DNA from: Myxococcales bacterium
GTDB taxonomy: Bacteria; Myxococcota_A; Bradymonadia; UBA7976; UBA1532
Direction of reading: 5' to 3'
NCBI GenBank assembly: GCA_020633465.1
Contig: JACKDN010000033.1
Location: 21,884 to 85,883 of the forward strand
Length of the DNA stretch: 64,000 bases
Shown here: positions 35,863 through 43,254 of the stretch, in pieces
Position numbering within the stretch: the first letter of the stretch is position 1
Layout of the letters: each line of letters starts with the position of its first letter
The notes under the pieces: generated by a model
Database searches by the model: none
Seen by the model: only the letters and a program-made list of their open reading frames with translations
What the model was told of the DNA's origin: nothing
Program-made: the position numbers and the translations under genes

Positions 35863-37409
35863 CGGCGAATCCTGAAGCCGGGGGCGCGGTGAGGCCCCGG
35901 GCCGCGGTGGCCGGGGGCGGGTGCAACGCGGCCAGAGTGCCACAGGCGGGGGTGCGGATTGGAGTGTCTGTGGCGACGCGGGCGCGCGGCCGAGGCGTTC
36001 AGAGCTCTTCCACCTTGAGGTTGGGGCGGGGCCGGGGCCCGGGACGGGCGGACGCGGCCGGGCGCGGGGACGCGGGCGCGCCCGCGTCGGGCGGCGTCCG
36101 GGGCCGGATCGGGCGCCGCGTCGGGGGGTCTGCGGCGCGGCGCGGCGGCGCGGCGTCCGGCGGCGCGGCGTCCGGCGGCGCGGCGTCCGGCGGCGGCGTC
36201 CGGCGGCGCGGCGTCCGGCGGCGCGGCGTCCTGCCGGGCGGCCGCGGCGGTCGGCCGCGCGGCGTCGGTCAGGTCGACCACCCCCGCCGAGGTCGAGCGC
36301 CACAGCCAGAAGGCCAGCCCACCCACCAGCGCGACGCCGGCCAGCCCCAACACGGCCAGCGGTGGGCGCGATCCCCCCAGGCCCGCCGCGTCCACCACCT
36401 CCATCGTCCCCGTCCGCAGCGCGTCGCCCCCGGCGATGGCCTCCAACGCCCGCAATGCCGTCGCCGCGTTCGGGTAGCGTCCGGCCGGCGACTTGGCCAG
36501 GCACCGCCGCAGCACCACCTGCACCGACACCGGCAGCGCCTCGCCGTCCGGCCGCCTCGCCTCGGGGATGGGCCCGTGGACGTGCTTCGGCGCCTTGGCC
36601 ACCGGCGTCGGCGCCGGATAGGGCGGCCCGCCGGTCAACATCTCGAAGAGCAGGCAGCCGAAGGCGTAGATGTCGGTGCGCGCGTCGACCGGCTCGCCCA
36701 GCCACTGCTCGGGCGCCATGTAGTCGGGCGTACCGAGGTGCATGCCGGTGCCGGTCAGCCCCGCGTTGCCCTGCCCCACCATCTTCGCGATGCCGAAGTC
36801 CAGCAGCCGCGCGTGCCCGCTGCGCGCGTCGAGCAGCACGTTGTCGGGCTTCAGATCCCGGTGCACCACCCCGCGCCCGTGCGCGAACTCGAGGCCCCGC
36901 AGCACGTCGCGGCCGATGGCGGCCGCGCGCTCGAGCGGCAGCGGCCCGTCGGCCACCTGCGCGGCGAGGCTGCGCCCGTCGACCTGCTCCATCGCGATGT
37001 AGAAGACGGGCGCGCCGCCCTCGTCGAGGGTCGCCCGCCCGAAGTCGTACACCTGCACCACGAACGGGTGCGCGAGCTGGGCGACGACCTTGGCCTCCTG
37101 CTCGAAGCGGGCCTCGGCCGCGGCGTCGCTCATCAGATCGGCGCGGATGATCTTCAGCGCGACCGAGCGGTCGACCGACAGCTGCGTGGCCCGGTACACC
37201 GACGACATGCCCCCACCGCCCAGGTAGCCGTCGATCCGGAAGCGCCCCTCGAGCACCAGGCCCAGCAGATAGCGCGCCGGCGCCGGGGTGGCCCGCAGGG
37301 CGGCGTCGTCGACGAGGTGGATGGGCCGGCCGCCCGGCGCGCACGTCGCGCAGGTGTCGCGGGGCGGGTCGTAGGTGGCCTCGCAGCGAGGGCAGGTGGG
37401 CTGCAGCAC
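35817..37409 (-). CDS. Transmembrane Ser/Thr protein kinase, C-terminus shifted in frame
   Basis: Starts at GTG 37409 with an N-terminal zinc-ribbon-like CPRC...CATC. The kinase domain (about 50-310) has GGGGMSSVY, VALKIIRADL, VVHRDLKPDNVLL, LDFGIAK and MAPEQ, so it should be active. A transmembrane helix (LAVLGLAGVALVGGLAFWLW) follows, then a linker with DAAPP repeats. One 15-bp repeat unit is 2 nt short (36186-36198); after it the frame reads Arg-rich nonsense and ends at 35817, overlapping the next gene by 46 nt. With the unit restored, the frame would stay in DAAPP repeats and end ...RPNLKVEEL at 35999. I believe 35999 is the true end. Confidence 0.8.
   Translation of the reverse strand: MLQPTCPRCEATYDPPRDTCATCAPGGRPIHLVDDAALRATPAPARYLLGLVLEGRFRIDGYLGGGGMSSVYRATQLSVDRSVALKIIRADLMSDAAAEARFEQEAKVVAQLAHPFVVQVYDFGRATLDEGGAPVFYIAMEQVDGRSLAAQVADGPLPLERAAAIGRDVLRGLEFAHGRGVVHRDLKPDNVLLDARSGHARLLDFGIAKMVGQGNAGLTGTGMHLGTPDYMAPEQWLGEPVDARTDIYAFGCLLFEMLTGGPPYPAPTPVAKAPKHVHGPIPEARRPDGEALPVSVQVVLRRCLAKSPAGRYPNAATALRALEAIAGGDALRTGTMEVVDAAGLGGSRPPLAVLGLAGVALVGGLAFWLWRSTSAGVVDLTDAARPTAAAARQDAAPPDAAPPDAAAGRRAAGRRAAGRRAAAPRRRPPDAAPDPAPDAARRGRARVPAPGRVRPSRAPAPPQPQGGRALNASAARPRRHRHSNPHPRLWHSGRVAPAPGHRGPGPHRAPGFRIRRCPRAPLADLRSVWR
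36144..36231 (-). repeat. 15-bp tandem repeats (DAAPP) with one short unit
   Basis: GTCC landmarks recur at 36155, 36170, 36185, 36198, 36213 and 36228, giving spacings of 15, 15, 13, 15 and 15. The single 13-bp unit breaks the reading frame of the kinase linker. Gain or loss of whole units would keep frame, so ordinary slippage does not explain it. Confidence 0.8.
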
Positions 37410-37503
37410 CCGGAAGTTCCTACGTCAGGCGCGCCGGCGGCGCACAGGCCCGACGGTGGAAGGGCCGGTGCGGGAAGTCAAGCGGGCAGAGGCCGAGCGA
37501 CGC

Positions 37504-38370
37504 TCAGGCGACCGCGACGGCGACGGGGGCGTGCATCCCCACCGGGCGGTCGCCCTGGATGGTCACCCGGTGCAGCAGGCGGTGCTGCGGGCCGTGGTCG
37601 TTGACCGGGCGGTGCTGCGTGGCGCGGTTGTCCCAGAAGGCGACGCTGCCCGCGCGCCAGCGGAAGCGCACGGTGAACTCGGGCGCCGTGACGTGGCGGA
37701 ACAGGAAGTCGAGCAGAGCCCGGCTCTCGGCCTCGGGCACGCCGACCAGGTGCGTCGTGAACAGCTGGTTGACGAACAGGCCCGGGCGGCCGGTCACCGG
37801 GTGGCGGCGCACGACGGGGTGCTCGACGGGCGGGTTCGCCGCGACCGCCGCGGCCAGCCGCTCGGGCCCGCCGGGGGCCGCGAGGCTGTGGCGGAAGCCG
37901 AGGCGGAAGTCGTGGATGGCGGTCATGTCCGACAGCAGCCGCTGCATGCGGTCGGACAAAGCCTCCCAGGCCGCGTGCATGCTGCTCCACAGCGTGTCAC
38001 CGCCGCGCTCGGGCACCACGCGGGCCTGCAAGATGCTGCCCAGCGGGGGGCACGCCCGGAAGGTCATGTCGGTGTGCCACTCCTCGATCAGCGAGGGGCG
38101 CTCCGCCGTGTGCTCGAGCACGGCCAGCGGCGCGGGCAGCCCCGCGCGGCTGTAGGCCGGGTGCACGTCCAGCGATCCGAAGCGCTCGCCGAGCGCGACC
38201 TGCGCGTCGGGGGCGATGGCCTGATCGTGGAAGAAGAGGACGAGGTGCTCGGCCAGCGCGGCGCCCAGCGCCGTCACGGTGGCGTCGTCGAGCGGCGCGC
38301 CGAGATCGACGCCGCGCACCTCGGCGCCGAGGGCGCCGGCGACGGGCAGCAGGTCGAAGGGCACGTTCAT
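37504..38370 (-). CDS. TauD/TfdA-family Fe(II)/2-oxoglutarate dioxygenase
   Basis: 288 residues. The iron facial triad is visible as H99-x-D101 (EWHTDMTF) and H253 (TQHRPVND); the 2-oxoglutarate arginine is in HRLLHRVTIQG. The N-terminus ALGAEVRGVDLGAPLDD is typical of TauD. Family members hydroxylate taurine, alkyl sulfates or other substrates. Here the gene is the last of a sulfite-assimilation operon and its ATG overlaps the DUF934 stop (ATGA). The context supports sulfonate desulfonation releasing sulfite for the adjacent reductase; the substrate is inferred. Confidence 0.9.
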   Translation of the reverse strand: MNVPFDLLPVAGALGAEVRGVDLGAPLDDATVTALGAALAEHLVLFFHDQAIAPDAQVALGERFGSLDVHPAYSRAGLPAPLAVLEHTAERPSLIEEWHTDMTFRACPPLGSILQARVVPERGGDTLWSSMHAAWEALSDRMQRLLSDMTAIHDFRLGFRHSLAAPGGPERLAAAVAANPPVEHPVVRRHPVTGRPGLFVNQLFTTHLVGVPEAESRALLDFLFRHVTAPEFTVRFRWRAGSVAFWDNRATQHRPVNDHGPQHRLLHRVTIQGDRPVGMHAPVAVAVA

Positions 38371-38879
38371 GACGCGCGGCGGTGCCGCTTCCACAGCGGC
38401 AGGGGATCGTCGGCGGCCGGCTGGTACTTCACGCTCAGCTCCTCGAAGGCGCGCAGGGCGTCGTCGACGTCCTTGCCCTCTTTCAGCTGAAACGCATTGA
38501 AGCCACAGCGCGCCATGTAGAACAACTGATCCCGCAGCACGTCGCCCACCGCCCGCAGCGTGCCGCGATAGCCGTAGCGCTGACGCAGCAGGCGGGCGGT
38601 GCTGTAGGCCCGCCCGTCGGTGAACTTGGGGAACTCGAGGGCGATCAGCGCGAAGTGATCGACGTCGGGCGCCACGTCCTCGGGGCCGACGTCCGACGGC
38701 ACCTGCACGCCCAGATCGGCCCGCCCGCCAAGCGCGTCGCGCTCGGCCCGCCAGCGCGCCCACGACACCACCACCGGCCCGGCGTGGGGCACCGGCGCGT
38801 CGTCGGCCAGGAAGGTCCAGCGGTCGGGCACGACCTCGCGGTTCTCGATGATGCGGCGCGCGGCCTCAGTCGTCGGCAT
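38367..38879 (-). CDS. DUF934 protein of sulfite assimilation
   Basis: 170 residues. IENREVVPDRWTFLADD and GRAYSTARLLRQRYGYRGTLRAVGDVLRDQLFYMARCGFNAF are the hallmark of DUF934, a family almost always found next to sulfite reductase genes and annotated as a probable accessory oxidoreductase. ATG 38879 overlaps the reductase stop by 14 bp and the stop overlaps the dioxygenase start, so it is embedded in the operon. The biochemical role is not established. Confidence 0.92.
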   Translation of the reverse strand: MPTTEAARRIIENREVVPDRWTFLADDAPVPHAGPVVVSWARWRAERDALGGRADLGVQVPSDVGPEDVAPDVDHFALIALEFPKFTDGRAYSTARLLRQRYGYRGTLRAVGDVLRDQLFYMARCGFNAFQLKEGKDVDDALRAFEELSVKYQPAADDPLPLWKRHRRAS

Positions 38880-40524
38880 ACAGCGCCTCCTGCAGGGGCT
38901 CGAGCCCGGCGCGGCGGACGAAGGCCAGGAAGGGCTCGTCCGGCCCCGCGCGCTGAGCGAGGTAGGTGTCGACCACCGTCTCGACGGCGCCCGCGATGTC
39001 GTCGTGGGGGAAGGCGCGGCCGACGATCTCACCGAGGCTGGCGTCGTCCTCGTGCGAGCCCCCCACCATCAGCTGGTAGTACTCCTCGCCGCGCTTGTTG
39101 ATGCCCAGGATGCCGATGTGGCCGACGTGGTGGTGGCCGCAGGCGTTGATGCAGCCCGAGATGTTCAGCGTCAGGCGCCCCACCTCGGCCAGGCGGTCGT
39201 CGTCGGCGAAGCGCTGCTCGATGGCCCGCGCGACGCTGAGCGAGCGGGCGTTGGCCAGGTTGCAGTAGTCCAGGCCGGGGCAGGCGACGATGTCGGTCAG
39301 CTGCTCGTAGTTCGAGGCCCCGAAGCCCAGCTCGCGCAGGGACTGCCACAGGGCGTGCAGATCGCGGGTGGGCACGTCGGGCAGCACCAGGTTCTGCCGG
39401 TGCGTCACGACCAGGCGGCCGAAGCTGTAGCGGTCGGCCAGGTAGGCCATCGCGTCCATCTGCGCGTCGGTGACGTCGCCGGGCGGCATGCCCGTCGCCT
39501 TCACCGACACCGCCACCGCGCTGTAGCCGGGCGCCTTGTGGGGGACGACGTTCTGGTCGTGCCAGCGGCGGAAGTCGGGATCCATCAGGCGCGGGGCCTC
39601 GAGGGCCTCGTCGCCGGGCAGATCGGCCTCGTAGGCCGGCGGCTCGAAGTAGGTCGCCAGCCGCTCGAGCTCGCCGCCGTCGAGGCGCAGGGCGGTGTCC
39701 TTGATCTGCGCCCACTCCTCTTCGACCGTCGCCGCGAACTGCTCGATGCCCAGCGCCTCGACGAGGATCTTGATGCGCGCCTTGAACTTGTTGTCCCGCC
39801 GCCCGAAGCGGTTGTAGACGCGCAGGATGGCCTCGCAGTAGCTCAGCAGGTGCTCTTGCGGCAGGAAGTCGCGGCACACCTGGCCCACGCGCGGGGTGCG
39901 GCCCATGCCGCCGCCCACCAGCACCTGCACGCCCACCTCGCCGTGATCGTCGCGCACCAGCCGCAGGCCGATGTCGTGGTAGGCGATGGCGGCGCGATCG
40001 TGGGTGGCGCCGGTCACGGCGATCTTGAACTTGCGCGGCAGGAACGCGAACTCGGGGTGGAAGGTCGACCACTGCCGCAAGAGCTCGCAGTAGGGCCGGG
40101 GATCGGCCACCTCGTCGCGCGCGACGCCCGCGAAGGGATCGCTCGTGATGTTCCGGATGCAGTTGCCGCTGGTCTGGATGGCGTGCATCTCGACCTCGGC
40201 CAGGGCATCGAGGATCGCCGGCACGTCCTCGAGCTTCGGCCAGTTGAACTGCACGTTCTGGCGCGTGGTCAGGTGGCCGTAGCCGCGGTCGAAGGTGCGG
40301 GCGATGTGGGCCAGCTGGCGCATCTGCCGCGACGACAGCAGGCCGTAGGGCACCGCGATGCGCAGCATGTACGCGTGCAGCTGCATGTACAGGCCGTTCT
40401 GCAGGCGCAGCGGCTTGAACTCGTCCTCGGTGATGTCGCCCGCGAGGCGGCGACGCACCTGCTCGCGGAACTGGGCGGCCCGCTGATGCACCAGGGCCAG
40501 GTCGTGCTCGTCGTAGCGGTACAT
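38866..40524 (-). CDS. cysI: Nitrite/sulfite reductase hemoprotein (assimilatory sulfite reductase)
   Basis: 552 residues. It reduces sulfite to sulfide by six electrons with coupled siroheme and 4Fe-4S centres. The cluster/siroheme cysteines are C415 and C421 (ACPGLDYCNLA) and C458 and C462 (ISGCINACGHHHVGH). Two ferredoxin-like half-domains and NVQFNWPKLEDVPAIL are typical. The DUF2849 and DUF934 neighbours favour sulfite over nitrite as substrate. No flavoprotein subunit is present nearby, so electrons probably come from ferredoxin. ATG 40524 lies 3 bp after the DUF2849 stop. Confidence 0.93.
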   Translation of the reverse strand: MYRYDEHDLALVHQRAAQFREQVRRRLAGDITEDEFKPLRLQNGLYMQLHAYMLRIAVPYGLLSSRQMRQLAHIARTFDRGYGHLTTRQNVQFNWPKLEDVPAILDALAEVEMHAIQTSGNCIRNITSDPFAGVARDEVADPRPYCELLRQWSTFHPEFAFLPRKFKIAVTGATHDRAAIAYHDIGLRLVRDDHGEVGVQVLVGGGMGRTPRVGQVCRDFLPQEHLLSYCEAILRVYNRFGRRDNKFKARIKILVEALGIEQFAATVEEEWAQIKDTALRLDGGELERLATYFEPPAYEADLPGDEALEAPRLMDPDFRRWHDQNVVPHKAPGYSAVAVSVKATGMPPGDVTDAQMDAMAYLADRYSFGRLVVTHRQNLVLPDVPTRDLHALWQSLRELGFGASNYEQLTDIVACPGLDYCNLANARSLSVARAIEQRFADDDRLAEVGRLTLNISGCINACGHHHVGHIGILGINKRGEEYYQLMVGGSHEDDASLGEIVGRAFPHDDIAGAVETVVDTYLAQRAGPDEPFLAFVRRAGLEPLQEALYADD

Positions 40525-40527
40525 GGG

Positions 40528-40815
40528 CTAGCTCGCGTAGCCGAGGGCGCGCAGGGTGGCCTCGGGGCCCGCGGCGCGGATGCGCTCGCGCGTGCCGATC
40601 GGCGTCGGCGCGCCGTCCTCCACCTGCACCTCGAGCGGATAGGGATCACAGACGTCCCGCTGCTGCGTGCGGGCCCACGCCAACAGATCGGTCATCGCGG
40701 CGGGATCGGTGCGCACCAGCGCCGAGGCCAGATCCGCCGTCCACTGGCGATCGTCCCGCAGGTACACGACCGCCCCGTCTGCGGTGCGGTTGGCGGTGAC
40801 GGTGAAGGACTTCAT
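40528..40815 (-). CDS. DUF2849 protein, first gene of the sulfite operon
   Basis: 95 residues: VTANRTADGAVVYLRDDRQWTADLASA and DVCDPYPLEVQVEDG match DUF2849, a small family found directly upstream of CysI-type reductases. It ends in ...RIRAAGPEATLRALGY. An AGGAG lies 8 nt before ATG 40815, inside the loop of an inverted repeat described separately. It is the first gene of a four-gene minus-strand operon. Its exact role is unknown. Confidence 0.9.
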   Translation of the reverse strand: MKSFTVTANRTADGAVVYLRDDRQWTADLASALVRTDPAAMTDLLAWARTQQRDVCDPYPLEVQVEDGAPTPIGTRERIRAAGPEATLRALGYAS

Positions 40816-40817
40816 GC

Positions 40818-40838
40818 CCCAATCTCCTAGCGATTGGG
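40818..40838 (-). promoter_or_regulatory. Inverted repeat enclosing the ribosome-binding site of the sulfite operon
   Basis: A perfect 7-bp inverted repeat (CCCAATC/GATTGGG) with a 7-nt loop lies 3 nt upstream of the DUF2849 start. On the coding strand the loop reads GCTAGGA, so the AGGAG ribosome-binding site overlaps the loop and one arm. It could be an mRNA hairpin modulating translation of the operon or a DNA operator. Confidence 0.5.
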
Positions 40839-40907
40839 TGCGTATTTACGGGAAGGGCGCCCGCGGACGCAAACGAAAGGCGCAGGGCACGACCAACCGC
40901 CCGGAAT

Positions 40908-40992
40908 CATTGGCATCCGACCAATGCGAGGGCGGACGCGACGGCGCGACCTCGGCCGCGCCGACGCGCCGCGAGCGGAATAATCCGACCAA
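40908..40992. promoter_or_regulatory. Candidate operators upstream of the sulfite operon
   Basis: The sequence CATTGG-N7-CCAATG (40908-40926) is a perfect 6-bp inverted repeat. The decamer ATCCGACCAA occurs twice in direct orientation, at 40915-40924 and 40983-40992, each preceded by GGAAT a few bases upstream. The region lies between the TetR gene stop and the sulfite operon start, so it probably includes the operon promoter. Which regulator binds is unknown; the adjacent TetR protein is a candidate. Confidence 0.4.
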
Positions 40993-41002
40993 AACAGTCA
41001 GA

Positions 41003-41539
41003 TTAATCGAGCAGTCGCTCGACGGCCCGCCCCAGGTCGAAGGACTCGACGCCCATGCCGGTGATGCCCAGCGTGGCGCGCCCGTGGGCCAGGCTCCACA
41101 CGGCGTCGGCGCGTCCTTGGCGGCCCGCCGCCTCGGTGGCCTCGACGAAGGCCGCGCGCACCCGCGCTGCGGGCGGCGCCGCGTCCGCCGCGCGCGTGCC
41201 GGCGGCGGGGCCGCGGCAGAACACCAGGTGCATGTCGTTGACGTGGCCCTCGGCGTACGCGACGTAGGCGACGGCCATCTCGGCCACGCGCTTGGGGCCG
41301 TCGGCCGTCGGCACGTCGATCGCGGCCACCAGCTCGGCGACCACGTCACAGGCGACCTCGTCGACGATGGCATCTCGTCCGGAGAAATACTGATAGAGGG
41401 CCGGCGCGCTCAGGCCCACGCGGTCGGCCAGCGTGCGCATCGACAACGCGTCCGGCCCATCGGCGACGGCAATGGCTCGGGCCGCATCGAGGATGCGACG
41501 ACAGGTCTGACGCCGGCGGCCTTCCGTGGCATCGGGCAT
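41003..41539 (-). CDS. TetR-family transcriptional regulator
   Basis: 178 residues. The N-terminal helix-turn-helix reads RILDAARAIAVADGPDALSMRTLADRVGLSAPALYQYFSG, a textbook TetR DNA-binding domain at about residues 14-60. The C-terminal ligand domain is diverged. AAGGAG lies 6 nt before ATG 41539. It lies upstream of the sulfite operon on the same strand with a 187-bp gap. It may regulate that operon or its own gene. The effector is unknown. Confidence 0.92.
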   Translation of the reverse strand: MPDATEGRRRQTCRRILDAARAIAVADGPDALSMRTLADRVGLSAPALYQYFSGRDAIVDEVACDVVAELVAAIDVPTADGPKRVAEMAVAYVAYAEGHVNDMHLVFCRGPAAGTRAADAAPPAARVRAAFVEATEAAGRQGRADAVWSLAHGRATLGITGMGVESFDLGRAVERLLD

Positions 41540-41907
41540 GGCAAGCTCCTTGGCAAGACGACGCAACGTAGAACTGACGCGCCAACGGATGCAACCGCCG
41601 CATGCAAACTTACGACAGCCCTTGTCCAAGCCGCCCGCCGAGCCCGCCCGATCAGCCCACGAACCACCGCCCCGTGAACGCGAGCACCACCGCCGGGGCC
41701 GCCAGGCCGAGCAGCGCGGGCTGCACCAGCGGCGGCGCGAAGAGCAGGAACACCAGGCTGACCATCGGCCGTTCTCCCGAGTCGTCGTGGCGCCAGCCTG
41801 CGCACAGGGCGCCCACATTCGCAACGGCCGCGGCGCCGTCGAGCAGGTTTGACGCGCCCCGCGCCACCGGATAAGGACCACCCGACCGACCACAGGAGGA
41901 TCCCCGC
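41540..41907. other. 368-bp divergent intergenic region
   Basis: The gap lies between the TetR gene (minus) and the first M16 peptidase gene (plus). It contains a candidate 37-codon membrane-protein gene on the minus strand, listed separately. The TetR leader (about 41540-41625) is less GC-rich and probably includes a promoter. Nothing else is recognisable. Confidence 0.4.
41652..41765 (-). CDS. Candidate 37-residue hydrophobic small membrane protein
   Basis: From ATG 41765, with GGGAG 8 nt upstream, to TGA 41652 the frame reads MVSLVFLLFAPPLVQPALLG then LAAPAVVLAFTGRWFVG. It is almost wholly hydrophobic and ends in an aromatic/basic tail, typical of a one- or two-helix small membrane protein. 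It lies upstream of the TetR gene on the same strand. Without homologues the call is tentative. Confidence 0.45.
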   Translation of the reverse strand: MVSLVFLLFAPPLVQPALLGLAAPAVVLAFTGRWFVG

Positions 41908-43254
41908 GTGCGACTTCTCGCCCTCGCCCTCGCGGCGCTCAGCGTCGCCGCCGCGCCGCCCGACGCGGCCGCGCCCCACGTCGACGTCGAGCAGTACACG
42001 CTCGACAACGGCCTGACCGTGCTGCTCAGCCGCGACGACCGGCTGCCGGTGGTGGCCGTCGAGGTGCGCTACCTCGTCGGCTCGGCCCACGAACCCGAAG
42101 GGCGCAGCGGCTTCGCCCACCTGTTCGAGCACCTGATGTTCCAGGGGTCGGGCCACTTCGACGACGAGTACTTCAAGCCCTTCGAGCCCATCGGCGGCGT
42201 CGTCAACGGCACCACCAACACCGACCGCACCAACTACTTCGAGCGCGTGCCCAGCCCCTACCTCGAGTTGGCGCTGTGGATGGAGTCGGACCGCATGGAG
42301 ACGCTGCTCGACGTGCTCGACCAGCCCAAGCTCGACAACCAGCGCGACGTGGTGAAGAACGAGCGCCGCCAGCGCTACGAGAACACGCCCTACGGCATGG
42401 TGTGGAAGTACTTCTCCAACCACCTGTACCCGAAGGGGCACCCCTACCAGCACACCACGATCGGCACGCACGCCGATCTGACCGCGGCCTCGCTCGACGA
42501 CGTGAAGGCCTTCTTCCGCCGCTACTACGTGCCGAAGAACGCCGTGCTGACCATCGTGGGCGACTTCGAGCCGGCCGAGACGAAGCTGCTGATCGAGCGC
42601 TACTTCGGCCACCTGCCGCCCGGTGAGCGCGCGCCGACGCCCGAGGCCGCGCGCCCCGAGGCGAAGGCCGACCACCTCACCTTCACCGACGCCGTCAAGC
42701 TGCCCCGCGTCTACTACGCCTGGCACACGCCGGCGCTGTACGAAGAGGGCGACGCGGCGCTCGACCTGATGGCGACCGTGCTGTCCGACGGCAAGACCAG
42801 CCGGCTCTACCAGCCGCTGGTGTACGAGCAGAAGGTGGCCAAGGACGTCGCGGCCTATCAGGTGTCGCGGCAGCTCGGCGGCTTCTTCGTCATCCAGGCC
42901 ACCGCGGCCGAGGGGCAGACGGCGGACGCGGTGGCGAAGGCCCTCGAGGCGGCGCTCGCCGACGCGCTCGCGAAGCCGCCCACCGAGGACGAGATGGCGC
43001 GCGCCATCAACGGCTGGAAGAAGTCGTTCTTCCAGCGCATCGAGGACGTCACGTCGCGCGCCCAGATGCTGAGCACCTACTTCCACCTGACCGGCAAGGC
43101 CGACTACCTGGCCGAGGATCTGGCGCGCTACACGCGCGTGACCGCGCAGGACGTGCACGCGGCCGCGCAGGATCTGACGAAGCCGGCCCTGCGCATCGAC
43201 ATCGTGCCGGGCCCCAAGCCGAGCGTCGACGACGCCGAGGGAGGTGCCCAGTGA
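41908..43254 (+). CDS. M16 family zinc metallopeptidase (catalytic)
   Basis: 448 residues, exported by a signal peptide (LLALALAALSVAAA). The inverted zinc motif HLFEH (H71, E74, H75) and the distal glutamate region VVKNERRQRYENTPYG mark an active M16 peptidase (PqqL/insulinase family). Two M16 halves are visible. It starts at GTG 41908 with AGGAGGA 8 nt upstream. The stop overlaps the second M16 gene (GTGA); such pairs form a catalytic/non-catalytic heterodimer in the periplasm. Confidence 0.94.
   Translation: MRLLALALAALSVAAAPPDAAAPHVDVEQYTLDNGLTVLLSRDDRLPVVAVEVRYLVGSAHEPEGRSGFAHLFEHLMFQGSGHFDDEYFKPFEPIGGVVNGTTNTDRTNYFERVPSPYLELALWMESDRMETLLDVLDQPKLDNQRDVVKNERRQRYENTPYGMVWKYFSNHLYPKGHPYQHTTIGTHADLTAASLDDVKAFFRRYYVPKNAVLTIVGDFEPAETKLLIERYFGHLPPGERAPTPEAARPEAKADHLTFTDAVKLPRVYYAWHTPALYEEGDAALDLMATVLSDGKTSRLYQPLVYEQKVAKDVAAYQVSRQLGGFFVIQATAAEGQTADAVAKALEAALADALAKPPTEDEMARAINGWKKSFFQRIEDVTSRAQMLSTYFHLTGKADYLAEDLARYTRVTAQDVHAAAQDLTKPALRIDIVPGPKPSVDDAEGGAQ

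Noticed and set aside
36100..36240. Phase-variable repeat switch in the second kinase
   Set aside because: The unit is 15 bp, a multiple of three, so normal slippage cannot switch the frame; a single irregular indel is the simpler reading.
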